A stretch of DNA of 64,000 nt from Chloroflexota bacterium. Its GTDB lineage: Bacteria > Chloroflexota > UBA6077 > JACCZL01. Each line of letters starts with the position of its first letter. The stretch's first letter is position 1. The position numbers and the translations under genes are program-made. Shown one piece after another: positions 33,694 through 42,088 of the stretch. The notes below the pieces were generated by a model, which was not told where the DNA came from, did not search any database, and saw nothing but the letters and a program-made list of their open reading frames with translations. The stretch spans positions 1-64,000 of the forward strand of contig JADLFM010000145.1 in assembly GCA_020845495.1 (NCBI GenBank). Direction: 5' to 3'.

Positions 33694-34500
33694 ATGCGTC
33701 TGATCTCCCTCAACATCTGGGGCGGACGAGCGTCCGAGGCGCTGGCGGCGTTCCTGCGGGAGCACGCCAGCGCTACCGACGTCTTCTGCTTTCAGGAGGT
33801 TATCGCGGTAGCGTCGGGCGGCGTTCCGGCCTTGCACGCTGGCCCGATAGGTGACGGCGAGCCCGACGACGGCAGACGACGGCTCTCGTTCGCCGATCTC
33901 GAAGCCATCCTGCCGGAGCTCGTCGGCGTGTTTGTCCCGACAGAGCGCCGCTCCGCCTCCGCGGGAGCGCTCGAGTTCGGGCTAGCGACGTTCGTGCGGC
34001 GGGATCACGAGGTCCGAGCGTGGGGACGGATCCCGGTCCTGCGGCACTGCGAGGCGTTCGTCGGCCCCGGCTGGCAGCCGCTCGAAGGCCGGCCGCTCCA
34101 GTACTGTCGCTTGATCCTCGGCGAGCGTAAAGTGCTCGTGGCAAACTTTCACGGCACGCCAACCCCCGGCGCCAAGCTCGACACGCCGGAGCGGCTCGCG
34201 CAGTCGCGGCGTATCCGTGATTTCCTGCGCGAGGAGGACGGTGAGGTCGTTCTGGCGGGCGACTTCAACCTGCTCCCGGACACCGAGAGTATCGCCCTGC
34301 TGGAGCGGTACTGGCGGAACCTCGTGCGCGAGTACCGCGTTACAACGACTCGTAGCCGCCTCAACACCTACTACGGGACGCCGGAGGAACAGAAGTACGC
34401 CGACTACGTCTTCGTGTCGAGCGGCGTCGCGGTCAGCGGCTTCGCGGTCCCCGACGTCGCCATCTCCGACCACCTGCCGCTGATCCTCGACTGGACCTGA
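33694..34500 (+). CDS. endonuclease/exonuclease/phosphatase (EEP) superfamily protein
   Basis: 268 residues from ATG 33694. The DNase I-like fold is shown by SLNIWGG (metal-binding Asn), CFQEVI (metal-binding Glu), NFHGTPTPG, LAGDFNLLPDTES (Asp/Asn pair) and the C-terminal ISDHLPLILDW (catalytic Asp-His). The family includes nucleases, sphingomyelinases and inositol- or sugar-phosphatases, so the substrate is open. There is no signal peptide. It follows the sulfatase by about 170 bases in the same direction, and a hairpin terminator follows it at 34517-34554. A role in phosphodiester or phosphate-ester breakdown next to the sulfatase is plausible but unproven. Confidence 0.85.
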   Translation: MRLISLNIWGGRASEALAAFLREHASATDVFCFQEVIAVASGGVPALHAGPIGDGEPDDGRRRLSFADLEAILPELVGVFVPTERRSASAGALEFGLATFVRRDHEVRAWGRIPVLRHCEAFVGPGWQPLEGRPLQYCRLILGERKVLVANFHGTPTPGAKLDTPERLAQSRRIRDFLREEDGEVVLAGDFNLLPDTESIALLERYWRNLVREYRVTTTRSRLNTYYGTPEEQKYADYVFVSSGVAVSGFAVPDVAISDHLPLILDWT

Positions 34501-34516
34501 GATGCATTCAGGAGGG

Positions 34517-34554
34517 GCTGGCGGGGATCCACCTCTCATGGTGATCCCCCCAGC
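34517..34554. terminator. bidirectional hairpin between convergent genes
   Basis: The left arm (34517-34533, GCTGGCGGGGATCCACC) pairs with the right arm (34540-34554, GGTGATCCCCCCAGC) with one mismatch and small bulges, around a 6-base loop. It lies in the 102-base gap between the EEP gene on the plus strand and the oxidoreductase on the minus strand, and could terminate both. Confidence 0.65.
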
Positions 34555-34602
34555 GTCACCTGGAACGGCGTGAGGCATCAAGGGTGTCGCCTCGTCAGGC
34601 GC

Positions 34603-35625
34603 TCACGAGAGCGGTAAGCACACGCTTCGACGCTCGCGGATCGACTGCTCGATGGCGAAGGCGATCTCGTGGGTGCGGGCGGCGTCGTCGAGGTCGATAT
34701 GCGAACGCTGGCCGGTCTGGACGCAGGTCACGAAATGGTCGATCTCGCCGCCGAAGGTGTGATGGACAACGTCGGAACTGTCCTGGCCCTGGACGGGTAG
34801 CTCGAAGAACGCCTCCTCGCCGGGCAGGCGGTCGAGGTAGAGCTTCTTGTTCCGCGCCGTGCCCTTCGAGCCGAGGATGTCTAGATCGAACTGATACGGC
34901 GTCTGGCCCACGATGGCCGTCGTGAAGGTGCCGGTCGCGCCGTTGCTCCACTGGACGGCCGCGGCCTGCACGCACTCGTAGTCGTAGCCGTAGGCAGGGC
35001 CGGCCGGCGCGGCGTAGCCCGCCACCTCGGTGACCTCGAGGCCGGTCACGTAGCGGATCGCATCGACGGCGTGGCAGCCGCCGACCAGCCAGGGGCTGAT
35101 GGCTGTCGCGCGGGCCTTCTGGAACGCTGGCCGCCCGGAGCGATTGGACCAGTAGGCGGCGTTCGCCAGGAAGATCTCGCCGAAGTCGCCCTGCTCCCGA
35201 AGTTGCTTCAGGGAGAGGATCAGCGGGGTCCAGCGCACCACGAAGCCGGCCACCGTGATGATGCCGGCCGCGCGTACGGCCTCCTGGGCCGCGCGTAGCT
35301 CGTCGAGGTTCAGCGCGACCGGCTTTTCGATGAGCAAGTGCTTGCCGGCCCGCGCCGCCCGGATCGTCTCGTCGGCGTGCAGGTGATTGGGGGTACAGAG
35401 CACGATCGCGTCGACGTTCGGATCGTCGAGCAGACGATTGTAGTCAGTGTATGCGGGTAGGTCGAGACCGTGCGGCGCCAGCAACTGGCGGCAGCTTTCC
35501 TCGCGACGGCTGCCGACCGCCACAACCTCCGCATGCGGGTTCGCCAGGAACGCCTTCAGGTGCCCGCCGGCCACCCAGCCAGCGCCCCAGATTGCCACCC
35601 GAACGGACCGCTCGGTTGCCTGCAT
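34603..35625 (-). CDS. Gfo/Idh/MocA-family NAD(P)-dependent oxidoreductase
   Basis: 340 residues from ATG 35625, which has GGAGG eight bases upstream; an ATG at 35640 is the longer alternative. The N-terminal Rossmann fold begins VRVAIWGAGWVAGGHLKAF and includes VLCTPNHLHADETIRAA. The catalytic-lysine motif is EKPVALNLDELRAAQ. The C-terminal GFO_IDH_MocA_C-type alpha/beta domain contains GGCHAVDAIRYVTG, where the conserved His/Asp bind substrate. Such enzymes oxidise or epimerise sugars and inositols. Here it could act on products released by the sulfatase, or make a precursor for the glycan genes nearby. Single gene, with 12-bp tandem repeats about 110 bases upstream. Confidence 0.9.
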   Translation of the reverse strand: MQATERSVRVAIWGAGWVAGGHLKAFLANPHAEVVAVGSRREESCRQLLAPHGLDLPAYTDYNRLLDDPNVDAIVLCTPNHLHADETIRAARAGKHLLIEKPVALNLDELRAAQEAVRAAGIITVAGFVVRWTPLILSLKQLREQGDFGEIFLANAAYWSNRSGRPAFQKARATAISPWLVGGCHAVDAIRYVTGLEVTEVAGYAAPAGPAYGYDYECVQAAAVQWSNGATGTFTTAIVGQTPYQFDLDILGSKGTARNKKLYLDRLPGEEAFFELPVQGQDSSDVVHHTFGGEIDHFVTCVQTGQRSHIDLDDAARTHEIAFAIEQSIRERRSVCLPLS

Positions 35626-35736
35626 CTCGCTCGCCTCCATCTCAGCTGCACCACATCAACGCGGTCATCGCCAGATTCATCGGTGTGCCAGTCTGTGTAT
35701 CGTCTCGTCGCCGCACGCATCGCCACGCGTTGCATC

Positions 35737-35772
35737 GTTCGCCACTACGTTCGCCACTACGTTCGCCGCTGC
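35737..35772. repeat. three 12-bp tandem repeats upstream of the oxidoreductase
   Basis: GTTCGCCACTAC occurs at 35737-35748 and 35749-35760, followed by GTTCGCCGCTGC at 35761-35772. They lie in the 190-base gap between the DPM-like GT2 gene (3' end at 35816) and the oxidoreductase start, in the latter's upstream region. Confidence 0.7.
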
Positions 35773-35815
35773 TGTCGCCTCGATCGTCGCCGAGTGACGT
35801 ACGCGACGCTCGCGC

Positions 35816-36544
35816 TCATCTGCCCCGCAGGCGCCGGCCCCACGCCTTCAGACGGTAGTCGAGAATCAGGCCGACCATCCGCGAGCCGACTTTGACCGTC
35901 GTCACTCGCGAGCCGGTGATCTTGGACTCGCCGACGCGGCCACGGTAGTTGACTGGAATCTCGATGACGCGGAGGCCGGCTTGCAGGGCCAGCACCACCA
36001 TCTCGGGCAGGAAGTGGGAGCCGCCGACCGTGAGCCGATCGGCGAAGCGGTCGAGCGCGCCGCGCCGGATGAGGCGTAGGGTGCAGCCGCAATCCGAGAG
36101 CGAGGGGCCGTCGAACAACACCTGGAGCAGCTTGGCGACGGCCACGTTGCCAACGCGCAGGAACCAGCCCATGTTGGCTTGATCCCAGATCAATTCGCGG
36201 GTGGTGCGGGTGCCCATCACCATATCGAACTCGTCGGCGTAGGCCAGCAACTTGACGACGTCCCGTGCGACGAACGTCCCGTCCGGCTCGGCAAGCACCA
36301 CGAAGTCGCCATCGGCCTCGTGAAGCCCGCGCCGGAGGGCGTTTCCGTAGCCCTGCCTCGTCTCGTGGACGACCCGCGCGCCGGCTTCAGAGGCTAAGTC
36401 GCCGGTCCCGTCGCGCGAGTTGTTGTCGACCACGAGCACCTGGTCCACGACCGGGACGGCGCGGAACTCACGGACGGCACGACCGATGTTTGCGGCCTCG
36501 TTGTAGGCGGGGAAGACGACGACGACCCGCTTACCTTCCCACAC
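35816..36544 (-). CDS. family 2 glycosyltransferase, polyprenyl-phosphate sugar synthase (DPM)-like
   Basis: 242 residues from GTG 36544. The GT-A fold resembles dolichyl/polyprenyl-phosphate mannose or glucose synthases: VVVFPAYNEAANIGRAV, VVDNNSRDGTGD, RQGYGNALRRGLHEADGDFV, the metal-binding segment AEPDGTF, then GTRTTRELIWDQAN. The C-terminal region has one hydrophobic stretch but no GtrA-like membrane pair. Such enzymes make the lipid-phospho-sugar donors that GT39-type membrane transferases use. That fits the row of GT39-like genes at 36.9-61.1 kb, although the sugar is unknown. The gene and its upstream leader have a decayed second copy at 39283-39785. Confidence 0.88.
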   Translation of the reverse strand: MWEGKRVVVVFPAYNEAANIGRAVREFRAVPVVDQVLVVDNNSRDGTGDLASEAGARVVHETRQGYGNALRRGLHEADGDFVVLAEPDGTFVARDVVKLLAYADEFDMVMGTRTTRELIWDQANMGWFLRVGNVAVAKLLQVLFDGPSLSDCGCTLRLIRRGALDRFADRLTVGGSHFLPEMVVLALQAGLRVIEIPVNYRGRVGESKITGSRVTTVKVGSRMVGLILDYRLKAWGRRLRGR

Positions 36545-36924
36545 GTCAGCCGGCTCTCATCCGAGCATCTTCCACCTGGGGCACGCCACTCCACGCCTGG
36601 TGCGAGGCTCGGCCGCTACACTCGGCGACCCCGATGCTCCCACGCGCCATGGTATTCGACCTCTGGTTCATCGGCACTCGCTTCGGCCTGTGTGTTTCCT
36701 TCGGTCGCCGCTGCTCGCCCAGGCAACGGCTACCTATCGAGCACGCGAGGATAACACGGTCGGGGCAGCGCCTCTCGTCGGGTTACGAGCCGGAGGGCAT
36801 GTGCCGCTCATGGCCGTGTCGTCATACGCTCGTGGCCGTGTCGTCATACAAGGTCAGGTCGGGCGCCAGGCCGCCGTTACTCGGCCCGCTCCCCCTGACG
36901 CCGATGCGGCGCCGGTTACACGAG
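36545..36924. other. leader/intergenic region shared in part with the 39.6-kb copy
   Basis: This 380-base region has no gene. Bases 36545-36780 resemble 39572-39785 (for example CACGCCACTCCA, CGGCCGCTACA, CTCTGGTTCATC and CACGCGAGGATA are shared in order). CGAGGATA is preserved in both copies and gives TATCCT on the minus strand, a candidate -10 element for the downstream GT2 gene. Confidence 0.5.
36806..36849. repeat. 22-bp tandem direct repeat
   Basis: GCTCATGGCCGTGTCGTCAT at 36806 (unit 36806-36827, ending AC) is repeated at 36828-36849 with a single A-to-G change. The 22-bp period equals two helical turns. The repeat sits upstream of the DPM-like GT2 gene and could be a double regulator site or simple slippage. 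Confidence 0.7.
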
Positions 36925-39240
36925 TCAGTACCCCGGGGCGGACGCGTTGAGCCCTGCACGATACCTTCGGCGCTGCTCACCTCGGGCGCCGAGGAGGGCG
37001 ACTGTCACCAGGCCCACCAGGGTTACTTCGAACAGGTACACGGCCGGCCAGTAGAGCGAGCGGGCCAGTGGGCAGTACGACATCTGGACGAGATGGCGGC
37101 CGGCGGAGATGGGCACCGCCATGTCGAGGAGTTGCGCGCGCACCGGCGTCACCGGCTGGCCATCGACCGTGATGTGCCAGAGCGGGTCGTAGGTTTGCCG
37201 GATGCGGAGCCAGCCGTTCCCTGGCGAGGCGACTTCGAAGGCGAAGTCGTTGTAGGTCCAGACAAGCGGGCGCCACTGCACCCGGTCCGTAGGTGCACCG
37301 GCCGAAGGCGCACCCGGCTGCGCCTCTGACAGCGGCTCGGCGGCGAGTAGGAGGACCGTGGCAAGTCGCTCCGGGGCGGATGCGACCCCGGGCGGGATAT
37401 CGGCGACCCGCCTCACACCGAACATCGCCTCCGGGTAGTAGGCGAGGTCCGGCCCCGGAGCCAGCAACACGTGACGGAGCGCGTCGGACGGCGTGGCGTT
37501 GACGTCGATGCGTTCGGCGGTGTCCAGGTACGTGTTCGCCGGCCAGAAGAAATTCTCGATCGGCAAGTTGGGAATCGGCGCGTCGAAACCGCGGGTCAGG
37601 TCCGGATCGGCCCACGCTTGCCGCAGTCGCGCCACCTTCTCCTCGCTCAACGGCGGCGGGCCGTTCGCGGCGAAACGCTCGCTCGTGAACTGCCGATCCA
37701 ACTGGCTGACGTCGGCGAAGTAGCGCGAGAGGTCAGTGCAGGCGAGTAGCAGGAGCGCGGCTGTGAACAGATGACGTCCCTGGCGCCCGGGCGGCGACGC
37801 GAGCAGTCGCTGGAGCACCAGGATACCCGAGGCGAGGAGCAGCAGCGCGAACTGAAGGTTCCCTTGCAGTGCCGGGTCGTTGGCGGGGAATGCCGCACTC
37901 GTAAGGGAGTAGCCGACCAGAATGAGCATGGCCGTGCCGACGACTGCCGAGGCGACAAAGACGAGCCGCCGCGATGAAGGATCGTCATCTCGGATCAGGA
38001 TGCGTTGTAAACCCATCCCCGCGATCAGTACGAGCATAAGCTGAAGGTAGAGCGTATACCAGTAGAACTGGTCGACGATGCCAGACATCCCGGGCGTGAG
38101 GCTCCAGAGAGGGAGCAGAAATGGCGGCGCCAGGCAGACGATCAGCACGCCGAATGCCGCGGCCACGAGCCAGCCTTCGGAGCGGTTCCAACGATAGAAG
38201 GGGATCAGCGCCAGGAATGGGAGCAGGAAGGCGCCCAGGTAGCGCGCGTTGTGCATTGGGTTGACGATCTCGTATTGCAGCGCTTTCTGGATACTCGGAT
38301 TGAAGAACTCGGTGGTGAACCGCCGGATTTCCTGTACCCGCTCGGCCGCCTGCTGTGCCACGCCGGTGTGCCCGCCGCGAACGTAGCGGGCCGATTGCTC
38401 GACGACAATCGATCCCAGCAGAACGAGCCAGATCGTTGCCGTCGCAAGCACCAGCGCGACGAGCGCCTGTGCAACTCGGTCCCGCCGAATGAGAGCCCAG
38501 GCGGTCGCCGCCAGCCGTCGCACGCGCTCGCGGTGGAACCAGCAGTACGTGCCAAGGAAGATGACGATGAACCAGGAATTGAAGATCGACCAGTAGTTGA
38601 GCGAGGTCAGTTGAATGAGGGCCGCGCCTGCGAGCAGCAAGAGGCGGGCACGAGTCGGGCAGGCCATGGCCGAGAGCGCTGCCGCCAGCAGCAGAAACAG
38701 CGTGAATGGCTCCTGGAAGTACAGCCACGCCGAGTCCCACAACCCGAGCCCCGAGAGCGCGTAGACGAGCACGGCCAGCGCCACTACAGCGCGGGGCTGG
38801 AACACCTGGCTCGCCAGGATCGCCAACGACAGGAACGTGAGGAACGGCAGAACCAGGAAGTTGACGGTCAGGTAGCTGACGTACTCCGGAATCGCAAGGC
38901 CGAGCAGGCTGAGGAGGCGCGCGATCTGCGCCCAGACGATGAACACGATGTGACCGCTGGTGGGCGCGAGCGGTGCCAGGAACGACTGGTAATACTGGGC
39001 GTATCCCCGGCCGACCGGGTTCCACCACGCGATGTCGCCGCCGAGCCGTATGGCGTGTACGCTCGTCGCGAAAAAGGCGATGCCCTGCGACAGGTCATGG
39101 TTCGGGACGTAGACCATCCTGAAGAGCGAGGCGTCGAAGAGCGCGAGCCGCGCGCCGACCATCGCTGCTGCCAGGGCCACGCAGAACCCCGCGCGCGATC
39201 CGAGGATGCACGAGGCCAGCAGGATGCACGAGGCTAGCAC
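36925..39240 (-). CDS. polytopic GT39/YfhO-like membrane protein
   Basis: About 771 residues from GTG 39240. The open frame reaches back to 39471, but that extra part is a glycosyltransferase remnant. About a dozen membrane segments follow a short N-terminus that contains the repeated LASCILLASCILG. An extracytoplasmic loop near the start (MVYVPNHDLSQGIAFFATS ... DIAWWNPVGRGYAQYYQS) resembles the catalytic loop of GT39-like proteins, but lacks a clear DE pair. The C-terminus (last 90 residues) has the YfhO-type beta-sandwich pattern Y..LWHITVDG......AVPISAGRH.V...Y, then a final membrane segment. The same pattern occurs in the 45-kb protein. A role in transferring or handling lipid-linked sugars outside the membrane is inferred. 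Confidence 0.65.
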   Translation of the reverse strand: MLASCILLASCILGSRAGFCVALAAAMVGARLALFDASLFRMVYVPNHDLSQGIAFFATSVHAIRLGGDIAWWNPVGRGYAQYYQSFLAPLAPTSGHIVFIVWAQIARLLSLLGLAIPEYVSYLTVNFLVLPFLTFLSLAILASQVFQPRAVVALAVLVYALSGLGLWDSAWLYFQEPFTLFLLLAAALSAMACPTRARLLLLAGAALIQLTSLNYWSIFNSWFIVIFLGTYCWFHRERVRRLAATAWALIRRDRVAQALVALVLATATIWLVLLGSIVVEQSARYVRGGHTGVAQQAAERVQEIRRFTTEFFNPSIQKALQYEIVNPMHNARYLGAFLLPFLALIPFYRWNRSEGWLVAAAFGVLIVCLAPPFLLPLWSLTPGMSGIVDQFYWYTLYLQLMLVLIAGMGLQRILIRDDDPSSRRLVFVASAVVGTAMLILVGYSLTSAAFPANDPALQGNLQFALLLLASGILVLQRLLASPPGRQGRHLFTAALLLLACTDLSRYFADVSQLDRQFTSERFAANGPPPLSEEKVARLRQAWADPDLTRGFDAPIPNLPIENFFWPANTYLDTAERIDVNATPSDALRHVLLAPGPDLAYYPEAMFGVRRVADIPPGVASAPERLATVLLLAAEPLSEAQPGAPSAGAPTDRVQWRPLVWTYNDFAFEVASPGNGWLRIRQTYDPLWHITVDGQPVTPVRAQLLDMAVPISAGRHLVQMSYCPLARSLYWPAVYLFEVTLVGLVTVALLGARGEQRRRYRAGLNASAPGY

Positions 39241-39282
39241 GGCCGCTTGCCGACGCTGGCGGTCAGTGCCGCTACGACGAGT

Positions 39283-39558
39283 ATTCCGCGCGACGAACGT
39301 CCCTTCCGGCTCGGCCAGCACGACGAAGTCGCCGTTGGCCTCGCGCAGTCCGCGCTCGAGGGCGTTTCCATACCCCCGCTTCGGCTCGCGGATAACCCGT
39401 GCGCCGACCCCACGGCCGAGGTCGCCGGTTCCATCGCGCGAGTTGGTGTCGACCACGGGCACCTCGTCCATGACTGGAACGGCTCGGAACTCGCGGACAG
39501 CACAACCGATGTTTTCGGCCTCGTTGTAGGCGGGGAAGACGACGATGCGCTTGCCTGC
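39283..39558 (-). pseudogene. decayed second copy of the DPM-like GT2 gene, fused to the membrane protein frame
   Basis: After a TAG at 39559-39561 the minus strand encodes GKRIVVFPAYNEAENIGCAV, VPVVDTNSRDGTGDL, RGYGNALERGLREANGDFVV and LAEPEGTFVARN. This is a near match to residues 4-95 of the 36544 gene. It has lost its start codon, and the metal-binding AEPDG has become AEPEG. Everything after FVARN is missing. The frame then runs without a stop into the polytopic protein at 39240. It is most simply a truncated duplicate whose remaining frame happens to be open; an in-frame ATG at 39471 leaves a chimera formally possible. Confidence 0.8.
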
Positions 39559-39573
39559 CTACAACGAGGCCGA
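39515..39573. repeat. 17-bp inverted repeat at the broken start of the GT2 copy
   Basis: TCGGCCTCGTTGTAGGC (39515-39531) and GCCTACAACGAGGCCGA (39557-39573) are perfect complements, separated by 25 bases. The left arm encodes the PAYNEAE motif of the GT2 remnant on the minus strand; the right arm is an inverted copy placed where the start codon should be. It probably formed by template switching. Confidence 0.8.
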
Positions 39574-39785
39574 TCCTCGTCCGAGCACCTTCCCCCTGGG
39601 ACACGCCACTCCAGGTCTGGCGGGAGTACGGCCGCTACATCTGGTCACCCTACTTCTCCTGCCCGCTACGTTACTCGGCCTCTGGTTCATCTGCACTCGC
39701 GTCGCACGATGATGCTCGTTCCGGCCGCCAGCGCCCGCTCAGGCAACCGTTCCGCGACGGGCACGCGAGGATAGCACGGCCCGCA
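39572..39785. repeat. duplicated leader of the GT2 gene
   Basis: This segment is a diverged copy of 36545-36780. The ordered blocks TCCGAGCA, CACGCCACTCCA, CGGCCGCTACA, CTCTGGTTCATC and CACGCGAGGATA are conserved, with differences between. Together with 39283-39558 it shows that about 500 bases (5' half of the gene plus its upstream region) were duplicated. No gene lies in 39572-39809. Confidence 0.7.
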
Positions 39786-39809
39786 GGCGACCCACGCGAC
39801 CGGCGGCGT

Positions 39810-41951
39810 TCAGTCCGGGGGCAGCAGGCGCCAGATGCGGGCATGCACGTCGGCGCTCGATGAGGTACTGCCCTGGATGACGACCTCGACCTGTTGGCCA
39901 GTCTCAACTTCGAGCCAGAGTGGGACGCCAGCGCCGTGGCCTGGAATCCCCGCGCTAATGGTCCGAGTGGACAGCGTCGTTCCGTTCGCCCGCACGTCGA
40001 TCCGGACTCCCGCGAGGCCGTCACCACCTATCGTAGCGAAGTACCGACCAGGGGCGGATGACAGCACGAGAATGGTAGGTTGGCCGCCGCTCTCGACGTG
40101 CAGAGAGCGGTCCTCCGCGGCTCGAGTGCGCCACGTCTGCACGTAGCCGTTTCTGGTGAGTTCCATGAAGACCGGGGTCGCCGGTACGGTCCGGGTGTAG
40201 AAGAACTGGGTGTCCAGGGCACGCGCGGGTCCAGGCGCAACGGCCAGGGCACCGGCGAAGTGTAGATCGGCCAGGAGCGCTTCCATCAACTCACGTCGAT
40301 GATCTGGGTCGATCGGAGCGCCCGAGAATGACGCCCTGGTCTGCACGGTTGTGCTGTAGTTGAAGTCGCTCCAAACGGCCCCATCGTAGTCGCTGCGCCA
40401 ATCCGCGACGTCTCCGGTGAGCACCTCGTAGATCGGGGCTAGCCGTGCGCCAGCTGCTCCCCAGGTCACGGAATCTGCGTAGATCGGCGGGCCATCGTGG
40501 CGGTCGGGGGAGAGCCCGACCGCCTCCGACATGCGGCGCATGGCGGAAATCTGGACGGCAGCGCTGGCGTTTGGTGCACCACTGTTCGCCGCCACGGCGG
40601 GAACAAGATAGGCGGCACCGAGGGCGGCGATTGCGGCCAGAGCGGTCAACCGTGCGCCTTCGTCGAGGAGGCCACGCCGACGCCACCAGCAGGCGATGGC
40701 GACGTAGAGGATCAAGCAGACCAGTCCGTCGAAGTAGATCGCATAGTCGACGTTCGGCCGTACGATACTGACGAACAGCGCGAGTACCAGCGCGAGCCAG
40801 AGCAGTGCAAACGCCCAGGTTCGTCGGTCATCGACGGGCGATTGCCGGGCTCGAGCGAGACGCCATGCGATGCCGGCGCTGCCGCCAAGCAGGACGAGCA
40901 GCGCCGCTACCGTCCAGCCGTCTATCAGGCTGGTGCCGACCAGTGCGCCACCGGCCTGGCTCCCGAATGGCGTAAGCCCCCAGCGGACTGAATTGAGCGC
41001 GGCCGTCACCGGATCGGGGAGCCAGGCAACCGGCGGCGGGCCGAGCGCGATGAGGGAGGCGAGGCGCTGAGGGAGGTGGGCCGTTTCATACGCGCGATTG
41101 GCCTGGTAGTACCGTATGCTGTTAATGGGGTCGGCGAGGAAGTACGCGACCGTTGCGACCACCGGCACGCCGAACGCCAGGACCCACAGGATAGCCAGCG
41201 ACCTGGGTGCCAGCGCTCGGCCAGTCACTATGCGATGTCCCAGGTACGTCCCGACGATCGCACCGCCGAAAGGTACCCCGTACACGTGCATGGATGCCGC
41301 CATACCGGCCGCGACGCCACTCGCGGCAAGGCAGGCGCTCCGGAAGCGCGGGCCGTGCACTTCGAGTAGCACGAGTAGAAGCGATAGGCAGCCGAAGAAG
41401 AAGACATCCTGTTCGAAGCGGAGAGATCTGGCGAAGAAGAACGCGGTCGGAAAGAGCAGGACGAACGGGAGTGAGAACGCGGCCACTGCAAGAGGCGCGC
41501 CCATCCGCCATACCACGATGCCCGTCAGCACCCCGACAATCCCGAACTGAGCGGCGCTGATGTAGCGCGTCAACTCGGCGCCGACGCCTGTCAACCCATG
41601 GATGATGGAGCGCAGGACGAAGTTTGCGGGCGGCAGTTTGCCGTGGTTGCCGTGATTGGCATACAGGTCGAAGCCGACCTTGTCCGAGAGGTCGCCGTAA
41701 CGAGCCAGTCGGTCGTACCGCGACGTGAACCACCACTCGTCGTTGCCGGCAATGGGAACGGTCTGGATATCCGTGAGCGTGAACGCGACCGCCTGTACGC
41801 ACGCGAGCAGGGCAGCCAGCGTCAGAACGTGCGGAAGCCAGCGGCGGAGCGCCGGGATCGAGGCTGCGGCAGTTGGCCGCGCGCCTGGGGCCGATGGCCC
41901 CGTCACCTCGGGCTCGGCCGTTCGGGTGCCCGTCAGCATGAGGTCCGGCAT
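39810..41951 (-). CDS. polytopic GT39-like membrane protein with C-terminal beta domain
   Basis: 713 residues from ATG 41951, which has GAGG ten bases upstream (the frame is open to TTG 41978). After a 45-residue cytoplasmic leader there are about 12 membrane segments. The first extracytoplasmic loop has IAGNDEWWFTSRYDRLARYG, where the DE pair is placed like the catalytic acidic motif of GT39/GT83 enzymes. This is followed by NHGNHGKLPPANFVL. The C-terminal 230 residues are extracytoplasmic, with a beta-rich end (LHVESGGQPTILVLSSAPGR ... VPLWLEVETGQQVEVVIQG). A sugar transfer role from a polyprenyl-phospho-sugar is inferred. The gene is followed by the GT2 remnant and membrane protein on the same strand. 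Confidence 0.68.
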   Translation of the reverse strand: MPDLMLTGTRTAEPEVTGPSAPGARPTAAASIPALRRWLPHVLTLAALLACVQAVAFTLTDIQTVPIAGNDEWWFTSRYDRLARYGDLSDKVGFDLYANHGNHGKLPPANFVLRSIIHGLTGVGAELTRYISAAQFGIVGVLTGIVVWRMGAPLAVAAFSLPFVLLFPTAFFFARSLRFEQDVFFFGCLSLLLVLLEVHGPRFRSACLAASGVAAGMAASMHVYGVPFGGAIVGTYLGHRIVTGRALAPRSLAILWVLAFGVPVVATVAYFLADPINSIRYYQANRAYETAHLPQRLASLIALGPPPVAWLPDPVTAALNSVRWGLTPFGSQAGGALVGTSLIDGWTVAALLVLLGGSAGIAWRLARARQSPVDDRRTWAFALLWLALVLALFVSIVRPNVDYAIYFDGLVCLILYVAIACWWRRRGLLDEGARLTALAAIAALGAAYLVPAVAANSGAPNASAAVQISAMRRMSEAVGLSPDRHDGPPIYADSVTWGAAGARLAPIYEVLTGDVADWRSDYDGAVWSDFNYSTTVQTRASFSGAPIDPDHRRELMEALLADLHFAGALAVAPGPARALDTQFFYTRTVPATPVFMELTRNGYVQTWRTRAAEDRSLHVESGGQPTILVLSSAPGRYFATIGGDGLAGVRIDVRANGTTLSTRTISAGIPGHGAGVPLWLEVETGQQVEVVIQGSTSSSADVHARIWRLLPPD

Positions 41952-42088
41952 TCTGCGCGTGCCTCGCTCAGAGGCCAAGAGCTTTGCTTCGCGTTGTCAG
42001 TGCGGCGGCTGTACCCGGATGTTATCAACGTGTCGCACCTTCTTCGTGGGAGCCGTCGCGCGCCTGGTCGTTCTGGGGGTCAGCCACG

